64,000 nt of DNA from Enterobacter mori LMG 25706 (lineage in GTDB: Bacteria; Pseudomonadota; Gammaproteobacteria; Enterobacterales; Enterobacteriaceae). The stretch covers positions 531,576-595,575 of the forward strand of contig NZ_GL890780.1 of NCBI RefSeq assembly GCF_000211415.1, given 5' to 3'. The position numbers and the translations under genes are program-made. Of this stretch, positions 8,956 to 18,587 are shown piece by piece; position 1 is the stretch's first letter, and each line of letters opens with the position of its first letter. Below the pieces are notes generated by a model. It was not told the DNA's origin. It was given only the letters and a program-made list of their open reading frames with translations, and did no database searches.

Positions 8956-9969
8956 TCACGCCTCTGGCAGTTCCGCCAGCGGCCAGCGCGGACGCACGGA
9001 CACGCTGAGGTCTGACGTTGCGCCCGCATTCAGGCGCACCATCCCGGCGTAAGCGATCATCGCGCCGTTATCGGTACAGAATTCCGGACGCGCATAGAAC
9101 ACTTCTCCGCGACGCTTTTGCATCATCTCGGCGAGCTTCGCGCGCAGCGTGCGGTTAGCGCTCACGCCACCCGCCATCACCAGACGCTTAAAGCCAGTCT
9201 GATCCAGCGCGCGCTTGCACTTGATCATCAACGTATCTACCACCGCATCTTCAAACGCACGGGCGATGTCGGCACGCGTCTGCTCGTCGTTATCATTATT
9301 GCGGATAGTATTGGCCGCGAAGGTTTTCAGCCCGGAGAAGCTGAAGTCCAGCCCCGGACGGTCGGTCATCGGGCGCGGGAAGACAAAGCGCCCTTCCGTT
9401 CCCTGCGACGCCATTTTTGACAGCATCGGGCCACCCGGGTAATCCAGCCCCAGCAGCTTGGCGGTTTTATCGAAGGCTTCACCGGCGGCATCGTCGATCG
9501 ACTCGCCCAGCAGCTCGTACTTGCCAATGCCCGTTACGCTAATCAGTTGCGTATGACCGCCGGAGACCAGCAGCGCCACAAACGGGAATTCAGGCGGATT
9601 CTCTTCCAGCATCGGCGCCAGAAGGTGCCCTTCCATATGGTGAACCGGGATCGCTGGCACATCCCACGCGAACGCCAGCGAACGGCCAACCGTTGCGCCA
9701 ACCAGCAGCGCGCCAACCAGGCCCGGGCCTGCGGTATACGCCACTGCATCAATCTCTTTTGCCGTTAATCCCGCTTCTTTCAGCGCCGCCTGAATCAGGG
9801 GAACCGTTTTACGCACGTGGTCACGAGAGGCCAGTTCAGGTACGACGCCGCCGTAGTCAGCGTGCAATTTCACCTGACTATACAGCTGGTTGGCCAGAAG
9901 CCCTTTTTCGTCGTCGTAAATGGCGATGCCGGTTTCATCGCAGGATGTTTCAATACCCAGTACACGCAT
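8956..9969 (-). CDS. tsaD: TsaD, tRNA threonylcarbamoyladenosine synthesis protein
   Basis: 337 residues, the length of E. coli TsaD (YgjD, formerly Gcp). It begins [19 protein letters not shown] and has the iron-binding motif HHMEGH, the VSGGHTQL and [11 protein letters not shown] nucleotide-binding segments, all of the ASKHA-fold Kae1/TsaD family. With TsaB and TsaE it transfers threonylcarbamoyl to A37 of ANN-decoding tRNAs, and it is essential in most bacteria. Divergent from rpsU, as in E. coli. Confidence 0.97.
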   Translation of the reverse strand: MRVLGIETSCDETGIAIYDDEKGLLANQLYSQVKLHADYGGVVPELASRDHVRKTVPLIQAALKEAGLTAKEIDAVAYTAGPGLVGALLVGATVGRSLAFAWDVPAIPVHHMEGHLLAPMLEENPPEFPFVALLVSGGHTQLISVTGIGKYELLGESIDDAAGEAFDKTAKLLGLDYPGGPMLSKMASQGTEGRFVFPRPMTDRPGLDFSFSGLKTFAANTIRNNDNDEQTRADIARAFEDAVVDTLMIKCKRALDQTGFKRLVMAGGVSANRTLRAKLAEMMQKRRGEVFYARPEFCTDNGAMIAYAGMVRLNAGATSDLSVSVRPRWPLAELPEA

Positions 9970-10156
9970 GACTTGTTTTACCTCGTTTCAATACCGCGCA
10001 GTGTAGAGCCTGGGCGGGTTGATGTAAAACTTTGTTCGCCCCAGGAAGAAGGCTCGTGTATACTCCTCACCCTTATTAAAGTCCCTTTCAAAATCGCATC
10101 GGTGCTTTACAAAGCAGCAGCATTTGCAGTAAAATTCCGCACCATGTTTGAAATAA

Positions 10157-10422
<266 letters not shown>

Positions 10423-10426
10423 TTGG

Positions 10427-10446
10427 TTGAGGGCCTCAGCCCTCAA
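10427..10446 (+). terminator. Internal terminator/attenuator between rpsU and dnaG
   Basis: TTGAGGG and CCCTCAA form a 7-bp stem with loop CCTCAG directly after the rpsU stop. It corresponds to the E. coli internal terminator T1, which lowers dnaG transcription relative to rpsU. There is little U-tract, in line with partial read-through. Confidence 0.7.
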
Positions 10447-10537
10447 TTGACAGACAGAGTAATAGTCGTAAGGCCGTGCTTCCGGAAGGAATGCGCGGCT
10501 TGTTTTCGTTTATAAGTCGCTTAAAATTTTGGGGCAT

Positions 10538-12283
10538 ATGGCCGGAAGAATCCCACGCGTTTTCATCAATGACCTGCTTGCCAGAACCGACATCGTCGAT
10601 CTCATCGACGCGCGGGTAAAGCTAAAAAAGCAGGGCAAGAACTACCATGCGTGCTGTCCGTTCCATAACGAAAAAACCCCCTCCTTCACCGTAAACGGTG
10701 AAAAGCAGTTCTACCATTGCTTCGGCTGTGGCGCACACGGTAATGCCGTCGATTTTTTGATGAACTACGACAAGCTCGAGTTCGTTGAAACCGTCGAAGA
10801 GCTGGCGGCGATGCATAACCTTGAAGTGCCGTATGAAGCAGGCAGTGGGCCAAGTCAGATCGAGCGCCATCAACGGCAAACGCTGTATCAACTGATGGAT
10901 GGCCTGAATTCGTTTTACCAACAGTCTCTTAAGCACTCTGCGGCTGAGCCTGCGCGTCAGTATCTGAACAAGCGCGGACTGAGCGACGATGTCATTGCGC
11001 GTTTCGCTATTGGTTACGCCCCGCCCGGCTGGGACAACGTGTTAAAGCGTTTTGGCGGCAATAGCGAAGATCGTAAGTCTCTCATCGATGCAGGCATGCT
11101 GGTCACCAACGACCAGGGACGAAGCTACGACCGCTTCCGTGAACGGGTGATGTTCCCGATCCGCGACAAGCGAGGCCGGGTAATTGGTTTTGGTGGTCGC
11201 GTGCTGGGTGATGCCCTGCCGAAGTACCTCAACTCCCCGGAAACCGATATTTTCCATAAGGGCCGCCAGCTGTACGGTCTTTATGAGGCGCAGCAGGATA
11301 ATGCGGAACCTCCGCGTCTGCTGGTCGTCGAAGGCTATATGGACGTCGTGGCGCTGGCGCAGTACGACATCAACTACGCGGTTGCGTCGTTAGGTACGTC
11401 CACGACTGCCGATCATATTCAGTTGCTGTTCAGGGTGACCAACAACGTCATCTGCTGTTACGACGGTGACCGCGCAGGACGTGACGCCGCCTGGCGCGCG
11501 CTGGAAACCGCGCTACCTTATATGACCGATGGGCGTCAGCTACGCTTTATGTTTCTGCCCGACGGTGAAGACCCGGATACGCTGGTGCGTAAAGAGGGCA
11601 AAGCGGCGTTTGAAGCGCGGATGGAGCAGGCTCAGCCGCTCTCCACGTTTTTGTTTAACAGCCTGATGCCGCAGGTCGATTTGAGTACCCCTGACGGGCG
11701 CGCGCAGCTCAGTACGCTGGCGCTGCCGTTAATCAGCCAGGCGCCCGGCGAAACGCTGCGCATCTATCTGCGTCAGGAGCTAGGCAACAAGCTCGGCATT
11801 CTGGACGATAGCCAGCTTGAACGTTTAATGCCTAAACAGGCTGAAAACGGTGCGGTTCGCGCCGCGCCTCAGCTAAAACGCACAACCATGCGTATACTGA
11901 TAGGGTTACTGGTGCAAAACCCCGAGCTTGCTCCGCAAGTGCCGTCGCTGGCGGGTTTGAACCACGAAAAATTGCCCGGACTTGGCTTATTTTCAGAACT
12001 GGTCAACACTTGTTTGTCTCAGCCAGGTCTGACCACCGGACAACTTTTAGAACATTATCGCGGCACAAAAGAGGCCGCTACCCTTGAAAAATTGTCGATG
12101 TGGGACGATATAGCAGATAAGGACATTGCAGAAAAAACGTTCACCGACTCGCTCAACCATATGTTTGATTCGATGCTTGAGTTGCGCCAGGAAGAGTTGA
12201 TAGCTCGCGAGCGCACACACGGTTTGAGCAGCGAAGAACGCCGGGAGCTCTGGATGATTAACCAGGAACTGGCGAAGAAATAA
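10538..12283 (+). CDS. dnaG: DnaG, DNA primase
   Basis: 581 residues, identical in length to E. coli DnaG, beginning MAGRIPRVFINDLLART. An in-frame TTG nine bases upstream is not needed. The N-terminal zinc-binding domain has Cys and His in CCPFHNEKT and YHCFGC; the TOPRIM core has VVEGYMDVV and the acidic CCYDGDRAGRDAAWR and FLPDGEDPDTL motifs; the C-terminal domain binds DnaB helicase. It makes the RNA primers for replication. A heat-shock-like promoter for rpoD lies inside its 3' part. Confidence 0.98.
   Translation: MAGRIPRVFINDLLARTDIVDLIDARVKLKKQGKNYHACCPFHNEKTPSFTVNGEKQFYHCFGCGAHGNAVDFLMNYDKLEFVETVEELAAMHNLEVPYEAGSGPSQIERHQRQTLYQLMDGLNSFYQQSLKHSAAEPARQYLNKRGLSDDVIARFAIGYAPPGWDNVLKRFGGNSEDRKSLIDAGMLVTNDQGRSYDRFRERVMFPIRDKRGRVIGFGGRVLGDALPKYLNSPETDIFHKGRQLYGLYEAQQDNAEPPRLLVVEGYMDVVALAQYDINYAVASLGTSTTADHIQLLFRVTNNVICCYDGDRAGRDAAWRALETALPYMTDGRQLRFMFLPDGEDPDTLVRKEGKAAFEARMEQAQPLSTFLFNSLMPQVDLSTPDGRAQLSTLALPLISQAPGETLRIYLRQELGNKLGILDDSQLERLMPKQAENGAVRAAPQLKRTTMRILIGLLVQNPELAPQVPSLAGLNHEKLPGLGLFSELVNTCLSQPGLTTGQLLEHYRGTKEAATLEKLSMWDDIADKDIAEKTFTDSLNHMFDSMLELRQEELIARERTHGLSSEERRELWMINQELAKK
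12083..12115 (+). promoter_or_regulatory. Heat-shock (sigma-32) type promoter for rpoD inside dnaG
   Basis: CCCTTGAAAAATTGTCGATG followed by TGGGACGATATAG matches, almost base for base as remembered, the region of the E. coli Phs promoter within dnaG, which drives rpoD after heat shock. CTTGAA at 12083 would be the -35 element. The position is conserved partly because it is coding sequence, so the call rests on synteny. Confidence 0.5.
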
Positions 12284-12436
12284 AAAATTTAACGGCTTAA
12301 GTGCCGAATATCGATCGGGAAGCCCCCGGCAGCCGCACTGAGAGGCAGCGGCAAAAATATAAGTACGCCCTCGCTTTAAAGGTTGGCAGCCCCATCGCCG
12401 ACACCAATCAAACGAAATAAGTGTGGATACCGTCTT

Positions 12437-14278
12437 ATGGAGCAAAACCCGCAGTCACAGCTGAAACTTCTTGTCCAACGCGGTAAGGAGCAAGGCTATC
12501 TGACCTATGCCGAGGTCAATGACCATCTGCCGGAAGATATCGTCGATTCAGATCAAATCGAAGACATCATCCAAATGATCAATGACATGGGTATTCAGGT
12601 GATGGAAGAAGCACCGGATGCCGATGATCTGTTGCTGGCTGAAACCTCCAACAACACTGACGAAGATGCGGAAGAAGCTGCTGCACAGGTACTGTCCAGC
12701 GTGGAATCTGAAATCGGGCGTACCACTGACCCGGTCCGCATGTACATGCGCGAAATGGGTACCGTTGAACTGTTGACCCGCGAAGGCGAAATTGACATCG
12801 CTAAACGCATCGAAGACGGGATCAACCAGGTTCAGTGTTCTGTTGCTGAATACCCGGAAGCCATCACCTATCTGCTGGAACAGTACGATCGCGTTGAAGC
12901 TGAAGAAGCTCGCCTGTCCGATCTGATCACCGGCTTTGTCGATCCGAACGCTGAAGAAGATATGGCGCCTACCGCCACTCACGTCGGTTCAGAACTGTCT
13001 CAGGAAGAGATGGATGACGACGAAGACGAAGATGAGGAAGAAGAAGACGACAGCGACGACGACAACAGCATCGACCCTGAGCTGGCACGTGAGAAGTTCG
13101 GTGAGCTGCGTACCCAGTACGAAGTCACGCGTGACACCATCAAAGCCAAAGGCCGCAGCCATGCCGCCGCTCAGGAAGAGATCCTGAAGCTGTCTGAAGT
13201 GTTCAAACAGTTCCGCCTGGTGCCAAAACAGTTCGATTACCTGGTGAACAGCATGCGCGTCATGATGGATCGCGTGCGTACCCAGGAACGTATCATCATG
13301 AAGCTGTGCGTTGAACAGTGCAAAATGCCGAAGAAGAACTTCATCACCCTCTTCACCGGCAACGAAACCAGCGAGACCTGGTTCAACGCGGCTATCGCGA
13401 TGAACAAACCGTGGTCAGAAAAACTGCATGATGTGAAAGACGATGTGCAGCGCGGCCTGATGAAACTTCAGCAGATCGAAGAAGAAACTGGCCTGACCAT
13501 TGAGCAGGTAAAAGACATTAACCGTCGTATGTCCATCGGCGAAGCGAAAGCCCGCCGTGCGAAGAAAGAGATGGTTGAAGCGAACTTGCGTCTGGTTATC
13601 TCTATCGCCAAGAAATACACCAACCGTGGTCTGCAGTTCCTGGATCTGATTCAGGAAGGCAACATCGGTCTGATGAAAGCGGTAGATAAGTTTGAATACC
13701 GTCGTGGTTATAAGTTCTCTACCTATGCGACATGGTGGATCCGTCAGGCGATCACCCGCTCTATCGCAGACCAGGCGCGCACCATCCGTATTCCGGTGCA
13801 TATGATTGAGACCATCAACAAGCTCAACCGTATCTCCCGCCAGATGCTGCAAGAGATGGGCCGCGAGCCGACGCCGGAAGAGCTGGCTGAACGCATGCTG
13901 ATGCCGGAAGACAAGATCCGTAAAGTGCTGAAGATCGCCAAAGAGCCAATCTCCATGGAAACACCAATCGGTGATGATGAAGATTCGCATCTGGGTGATT
14001 TCATCGAGGATACCACCCTCGAGCTGCCGCTGGACTCTGCCACCACCGAGAGCCTGCGTGCTGCCACGCACGACGTTCTGGCTGGCCTGACCGCCCGTGA
14101 AGCAAAAGTACTGCGTATGCGTTTCGGTATCGATATGAATACCGACCACACGCTGGAAGAAGTGGGTAAACAGTTCGACGTTACCCGCGAACGTATCCGT
14201 CAGATCGAGGCGAAGGCGCTGCGTAAGCTGCGTCATCCAAGCCGCTCTGAAGTGCTGCGTAGCTTCCTGGACGACTAA
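12437..14278 (+). CDS. rpoD: RpoD, primary sigma factor (sigma-70)
   Basis: 613 residues, equal to E. coli RpoD; the start [12 protein letters not shown] at 12437 is chosen by homology over upstream in-frame codons. Region 1.1 (residues 1-80), an acidic low-complexity stretch in the non-conserved region ([17 protein letters not shown]), region 2 ([23 protein letters not shown], with the [10 protein letters not shown] -10 recognition helix), region 3 and region 4 ([20 protein letters not shown]) are all present. It directs RNA polymerase to housekeeping promoters. Last gene of the operon. Confidence 0.99.
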   Translation: MEQNPQSQLKLLVQRGKEQGYLTYAEVNDHLPEDIVDSDQIEDIIQMINDMGIQVMEEAPDADDLLLAETSNNTDEDAEEAAAQVLSSVESEIGRTTDPVRMYMREMGTVELLTREGEIDIAKRIEDGINQVQCSVAEYPEAITYLLEQYDRVEAEEARLSDLITGFVDPNAEEDMAPTATHVGSELSQEEMDDDEDEDEEEEDDSDDDNSIDPELAREKFGELRTQYEVTRDTIKAKGRSHAAAQEEILKLSEVFKQFRLVPKQFDYLVNSMRVMMDRVRTQERIIMKLCVEQCKMPKKNFITLFTGNETSETWFNAAIAMNKPWSEKLHDVKDDVQRGLMKLQQIEEETGLTIEQVKDINRRMSIGEAKARRAKKEMVEANLRLVISIAKKYTNRGLQFLDLIQEGNIGLMKAVDKFEYRRGYKFSTYATWWIRQAITRSIADQARTIRIPVHMIETINKLNRISRQMLQEMGREPTPEELAERMLMPEDKIRKVLKIAKEPISMETPIGDDEDSHLGDFIEDTTLELPLDSATTESLRAATHDVLAGLTAREAKVLRMRFGIDMNTDHTLEEVGKQFDVTRERIRQIEAKALRKLRHPSRSEVLRSFLDD

Positions 14279-14293
14279 TCTGTCCTGACAGCA

Positions 14294-14319
14294 AAAACTC
14301 CCTGCGGGGAGTTTTTTTT
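14294..14319 (+). terminator. Rho-independent terminator of the rpsU-dnaG-rpoD operon
   Basis: AACTCCC and GGGGAGTT pair around TGC, followed by eight T residues. It ends the macromolecular synthesis operon 15 bases after rpoD. Confidence 0.93.
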
Positions 14320-14377
14320 GGGGATTTTCTACCGAGAGTACAAAAATTAGTAGGGGTGACCGCTTACATATGCAATT

Positions 14378-14408
14378 GTAAATGATATTTATTTTCATTA
14401 TCATTTTT
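14378..14408. promoter_or_regulatory. Fur-box-like sequence upstream of the yncE-like/receptor pair
   Basis: The stretch AAATGATATTTATTTTCATT followed by ATCATTTTT resembles overlapping GATAAT/ATTATC hexamers of the Fur consensus, with dyad arms TGATA and TATCA. It lies about 35-60 bases before the yncE-like ATG, the position expected for iron repression of the two-gene unit. Confidence 0.65.
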
Positions 14409-14439
14409 CTTTTCGTAAACTACTGTAAAGAAAAATTAC

Positions 14440-15489
14440 ATGAATTTCAAAACATTAAAAAATCAATCCCTCTGTGCGCTCGCGATTTCCCTAGCACTTC
14501 ACGCGGGTTCTGTTTTGGCAAAGGATTTCACGGAAGATCAGTTTATCTCTCAGCCGCTGGGTCACGGCGTTTACGAACTGGCTTATGACGCTGGACAAAA
14601 GGCAGTCTACGCGGCCTCTGCCCCCTCTTTCGAGAAAGACAAAACCGCCGGTGAAGTGTTCCAGCTTGCGGTCGATTCACTAAACGTTAATGAGCGCATT
14701 ACTACCCAGCGCCGCCCGTTTGCGGTTTCACTGGATGATGCCAGTCATATCCTGTGGTTAGGCAACCCGCTTGATGGCTCAGTGACACTGCTCGATACCC
14801 GCACCAACAAAGAAGTGAAAACCCTCCAGCTTGCGGATGCTGAGAATAAAGCACACGTCCGCGAAGTGGTTCTTGATAAGAAACACCACCGCCTGTATGT
14901 CTCCGGCATCGGCAGCGAAGGCAAAGGCGTGCTGTGGGTCGTCGACACGCAAAAACAGACGTTGCTGCTGACCCACAAACAGATGGATCCGGTCGGTTTT
15001 GCGGTCGATGAAGCAGGCGATAAAGTTTACGCTGTGACCGGCAAAGGCGAGCTAATTACCCTGGATGGCAAAACCTCGCAGGTTCTCTCCCGCGTAAAGG
15101 TTGACCCCGCTGAACCTAAACACTACTTCCTGAACATCGCGTTGAACACCGCCAAAGGCGTTGGTTTTATTGCGGATACCAACACCCGTGACGTGCTGGT
15201 TGTCCAGCTCGACTCCGGCAAAATTGTTCATCGCGTTCCAACACCGAACTCTATTGCCGCGGTCTACAACCCTGCGCGCGATGAAGTGTATGTTACCCAT
15301 CGCAATGCCCGTCAGATAAGCGTTATCGATGCCAACACCTACAGCCTGAAACACACCGTCACAACGGCGGCGATGCCAAACAGCATGGTGCTTTCCCCTG
15401 ACAACAAAACGCTGTTCGTCAGCGTGAAACAGGATGAAAAGGCCAACAAGGCTGACTATGTGCTCAAACTCGATTTAACCCCATTCTGA
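14440..15489 (+). CDS. YncE-like periplasmic beta-propeller protein
   Basis: 349 residues with a Sec signal peptide (cleavage likely after SVLA, about residue 27). The rest consists of repeated blades of the YVTN type (AGQKAVYAASAP, HRLYVSGIG, DEAGDKVYAVTG, ARDEVYVTHRN, DNKTLFVSVK), as in E. coli YncE, a seven-bladed periplasmic protein of unclear function that is Fur-regulated. It sits 13 bases before a TonB-dependent receptor gene in the same direction, whereas in E. coli yncE and the receptor gene yncD are divergent, and it has a Fur-like box upstream. A role in handling an iron-containing ligand is inferred. Confidence 0.8.
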   Translation: MNFKTLKNQSLCALAISLALHAGSVLAKDFTEDQFISQPLGHGVYELAYDAGQKAVYAASAPSFEKDKTAGEVFQLAVDSLNVNERITTQRRPFAVSLDDASHILWLGNPLDGSVTLLDTRTNKEVKTLQLADAENKAHVREVVLDKKHHRLYVSGIGSEGKGVLWVVDTQKQTLLLTHKQMDPVGFAVDEAGDKVYAVTGKGELITLDGKTSQVLSRVKVDPAEPKHYFLNIALNTAKGVGFIADTNTRDVLVVQLDSGKIVHRVPTPNSIAAVYNPARDEVYVTHRNARQISVIDANTYSLKHTVTTAAMPNSMVLSPDNKTLFVSVKQDEKANKADYVLKLDLTPF

Positions 15490-15502
15490 GGAGTGCGACG
15501 TG

Positions 15503-17497
15503 ATGAACCAGACACGAACGGCGCTGGCGATGTCGCTCGCCCTCGCCACCCTACCTGCGGCAGTTTTCGCCGAGGAAACTACCCCGGCAGATGAAGATCA
15601 GCTTGTCGTCACCGCCACCGGTTTCGCGCAGGAACGCCGCGAAGCACCGGCCACCATCTCTGTCGTCGGTGAAAAAGAGCTTAACACCCGGTCGAACCAG
15701 AACGTCACCGAGGCGCTTCGTGAGATGCCCGGTGTATTAGTGGGCAACGGTAACGGAAGCCTGGCAACGGGTGATGTGCAGATGCGCGGCACCGACTCGA
15801 CCTACACCTCTTACATGGTGAACGGTATCAAACAGGGTACCCGCGAATCCCGCCCTTACGGGCACCACATCGGCACCGAAGCGGCCTTTTTACCTCCGCT
15901 TGCCGCTATCGAGCGTATTGAGGTGATCCGTGGGCCGATGTCCTCCCTGTATGGCTCTGACTCCATTGGCGGCGTGGTGAACGTCATCACCAAAAAAGGC
16001 TACAACCTGGATGCATGGACCGGCGTACTGGAAGATAACTACTTCCTGCAGGAGAAGAGCGAGTACGGCAACACCAACCAGACCAACGCTTTCCTGATGG
16101 GGCCGATTATTCCCGGCAAACTCGGGGTGAGCGTGGCGGCGGATTATCTGGACCGTCGCGATGACGACAGCCAGAACGATGAGCGCTTTGTAAAGCACCA
16201 GGCCGGAAATCTGGACGCGACCATCAACATGTCGCCGACCGATACCCAACTGTGGGATTTAAATGTCGTTAAAGGGCATCAGGTAAAATCACACAACGAT
16301 AAAGCCTGGGAATGGGATTTTGACCGCGATGCTGCGTCGCTTTCTCAGCACGCCTGGTACGGTGACGATTTGCTGGAAGCGAAGAACTTCGTCAGCTACG
16401 AGAACGCCAAAACCGAATATCGCGTTCCGGGGATGAGCTCGCAGTTCATCAAACAGCGTAACTACGAGGCCAATAGCGCGAACACCTTTACGCTTGGCGA
16501 TCACAAGCTGACGCTGGGGATTAACTTCACCCGCAACGAGCTGGACGACACCTTCGGTATTGCAGACAAGGAAGTGCCGGGCGTCACGCCAGTCAGCAAA
16601 ATCACGCGTAACGGCTGGGCGGTCTTCGCCGAAGACGCATGGATGATGGTGCCGGACTTCACCCTCACCACCTCAGCACGTCTCGATCACGACAGCTATT
16701 TTGGCTACCACGTGACGCCAAAACTCTACGGCAACTGGACGATTGATGAAAGCTGGGCGCTGAAAGGTGGCGTCTCTGCGGGCTATAAAAAACCGGATCT
16801 GCGCCAGAACAACGAAGGCTTCACCAGCGTTTACGGTTCGTATCCTTATTCCTATATTGGCATCGGTAACAACGACCTTAAGCCCGAGCAGAGCGTCAAC
16901 ACCGAACTGGGCGTTTACTGGCAAGAGGACGCGCTGGCGCTGGATGCCACCGTGTTCTTCACCAAATTTAAAGACAAGATCAGCGACTACACCATCTGTA
17001 CTGCAACGGCTACGCAGAAGTGTGTGTACAACGGCTATGAAGCGGAAGAGGTCTCCCAGTACTTCAACGTCAGCGACGCGGAAATTTATGGTCTAGAGCT
17101 GAACGGTGACTGGCAGGTCACGCCCGCGCTGAAGGCTAACGCGAACTACACCTATACGCACAGCGAGCAAAAGAGCGGTCAGTACAAGGGGGAAGCGCTG
17201 AACGAATTCCCGAGCAGCATGCCCAACCTCTCCCTGACGTGGAACGCGCTTAACGATCTTGAGCTGTGGACCAAAGCCAGCTGGCGCAGCAACACGCCGA
17301 ACACCGGGAAATCGACATCCACAGAGGCCTATGCGCTGGTTGATTTAGGCGCACGCTACCATCTCAACAAGCGCATCACGCTAATGGCGGGGGTCTACAA
17401 CCTGTTCGACGTGAACCCGATCTACAAAACGTCCTATAACCAGTCTTCCCTGCTGGAAGGACGCCGCTACAACATGGGCGCACGCTTCGAGTTCTGA
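15503..17497 (+). CDS. TonB-dependent outer-membrane receptor (catecholate/CirA-FepA type)
   Basis: About 664 residues. A signal peptide ending AVFA-E is followed by the TonB box (DQLVVTATG, about residues 33-41), the plug domain (ITEALREMPGVLVG-like stretch, RIEVIRGPMSSLYGSDSIGGVVN) and a 22-strand barrel ending in Phe. A GTG at 15500 is an alternative start; GAGGAG at 15488-15493 serves either. Family features resemble CirA/IrgA-type catecholate receptors, but the ligand is not known. It is probably co-transcribed with the yncE-like gene under Fur control. No ABC importer is linked, so the ligand would use a permease encoded elsewhere. Confidence 0.85.
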   Translation: MNQTRTALAMSLALATLPAAVFAEETTPADEDQLVVTATGFAQERREAPATISVVGEKELNTRSNQNVTEALREMPGVLVGNGNGSLATGDVQMRGTDSTYTSYMVNGIKQGTRESRPYGHHIGTEAAFLPPLAAIERIEVIRGPMSSLYGSDSIGGVVNVITKKGYNLDAWTGVLEDNYFLQEKSEYGNTNQTNAFLMGPIIPGKLGVSVAADYLDRRDDDSQNDERFVKHQAGNLDATINMSPTDTQLWDLNVVKGHQVKSHNDKAWEWDFDRDAASLSQHAWYGDDLLEAKNFVSYENAKTEYRVPGMSSQFIKQRNYEANSANTFTLGDHKLTLGINFTRNELDDTFGIADKEVPGVTPVSKITRNGWAVFAEDAWMMVPDFTLTTSARLDHDSYFGYHVTPKLYGNWTIDESWALKGGVSAGYKKPDLRQNNEGFTSVYGSYPYSYIGIGNNDLKPEQSVNTELGVYWQEDALALDATVFFTKFKDKISDYTICTATATQKCVYNGYEAEEVSQYFNVSDAEIYGLELNGDWQVTPALKANANYTYTHSEQKSGQYKGEALNEFPSSMPNLSLTWNALNDLELWTKASWRSNTPNTGKSTSTEAYALVDLGARYHLNKRITLMAGVYNLFDVNPIYKTSYNQSSLLEGRRYNMGARFEF

Positions 17498-17527
17498 CAG
17501 TGGTGCCGGAGCCTCTGGCTCCGGCAG

Positions 17528-18034
17528 CTACAGCCCGCGCACCATCAGCGCCTCATCCAGTTCGCGATAGGCTTCAACCAGCTTATCCAGCGTTGCCCTG
17601 TTTAATCCGCTTGGGTTTGGCAGCACCCACACCTGCGTTACACCGATGCGAATGCTCTGTTTACCCCACTGCGCCCCGCGCTGGCTGAATGCCTGCTCAT
17701 AAGCCTGCTTGCCGAGGATAGCCAGCGCAGCGGGCTGATACTCCTCTATTTTCTTGACCAGTTCCCGCCCGCCGCTGCGTAGTTCATGCAGATTGACCTC
17801 GGTTGCCTGCACCGTAGGACGCTCGACCAGCATGGTGATCCCACAGCGCGTATCCAGCAGGTGTTGCTCCTCTTCTGGCTTAAGTAGCCTGTCGGTAAAA
17901 CCTGCCTGATAGATCACCTTCCAGAAGCGATTTCCCGGATGAGCGAAGTGAAAACCGGTGTACGCCGAGGATTTCCCCGGGTTGATTCCGCAAAATACTA
18001 CCCGCAGGCCAGGGGCCAGAATGTCGTTAATCAT
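17528..18034 (-). CDS. mug: Mug, G/U mismatch-specific DNA glycosylase
   Basis: 168 residues, the same length as E. coli Mug, from the ATG at 18034, which has GGGAG upstream; a GTG four codons further up is less likely. The catalytic motif GINPGKSSA with the key Asn and the intercalation loop NPSGLNR are present. It removes uracil or ethenocytosine opposite G. Its position between rpoD and ileX is as in E. coli. Confidence 0.95.
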   Translation of the reverse strand: MINDILAPGLRVVFCGINPGKSSAYTGFHFAHPGNRFWKVIYQAGFTDRLLKPEEEQHLLDTRCGITMLVERPTVQATEVNLHELRSGGRELVKKIEEYQPAALAILGKQAYEQAFSQRGAQWGKQSIRIGVTQVWVLPNPSGLNRATLDKLVEAYRELDEALMVRGL

Positions 18035-18158
18035 CTTTACTCCCACTGATACATCGTTATGGAAGTATAAAGGATTGATTATGCATTGTTTATAAAAACA
18101 GCAGGCAGGAGTGAATGGCTGGATTGCTGCGGGGAGTTACTTTATAATTCACCGCCAC

Positions 18159-18234
18159 GGCCCCTTAGCTCAGTGGTTAGAGCAGGCGACTCATAATCGC
18201 TTGGTCGCTGGTTCAAGTCCAGCAGGGGCCACCA
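18159..18234 (+). tRNA. ileX: tRNA-Ile2 (anticodon CAU, lysidine-modified)
   Basis: 76 bases with encoded CCA. The acceptor stem GGCCCCT/AGGGGCC, D arm, TTCAAGT T-loop and anticodon CAT at 18192-18194 are clear. The sequence is nearly identical to E. coli ileX next to mug; TilS converts the wobble C to lysidine so that AUA is read. Coliphage 186 is known to integrate in a tRNA-Ile2 gene, and the 186-like element begins right after it. Confidence 0.96.
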
Positions 18235-18256
18235 AATTTTAGCTTTAGAATCATAT

Positions 18257-18286
18257 AAAAAAGCCCCTCTAGCGAGTGGCTTTTTT
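18257..18286. terminator. Bidirectional terminator between ileX and ogr
   Basis: AAAAAAGCC and GGCTTTTTT pair around CCTCTAGCGAGT. A T-run follows on each strand, so it can end both the tRNA transcript and the convergent ogr transcript. Confidence 0.8.
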
Positions 18287-18319
18287 ATTGGTTTTTTTCA
18301 ACGGTCGGAAGCGAAGCCG

Positions 18320-18520
18320 CTAAGCGTGGGAAAGCGAAGCCGTTCGCGCATTCCCAGCGTCTCCAGGGGTTGCGATCAGACGCTCCACGGACTCCATCGT
18401 CACGAACGTACAGCTGCAGTCAACATTGGTGCACTGGTGATAGCGCTCTTTGGTGTTTTCACTTAAATAGCGACTGGTACGCGCATGCGCGGAATGCTTG
18501 CACTTAGGACAATGAAACAT
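18320..18520 (-). CDS. ogr: Ogr/Delta-family late-gene activator
   Basis: 66 residues with a zinc site of the form C4-X2-C7-X22-C30-X4-C35, the hallmark of P2 Ogr, 186 B and P4 Delta. These proteins bind upstream of phage late promoters and recruit host RNA polymerase through its alpha subunit to switch on tail and lysis genes. Its place just outside gene D and next to the tRNA is the P2/186 order. Its retention suggests that late tail genes can still be activated. Confidence 0.9.
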   Translation of the reverse strand: MFHCPKCKHSAHARTSRYLSENTKERYHQCTNVDCSCTFVTMESVERLIATPGDAGNARTASLSHA

Positions 18521-18587
18521 GTACCCCTCCGTTTAATTCACATTTTGTGAATTAATAATACTCAATAACAACGTAAAGGCAAACCAA

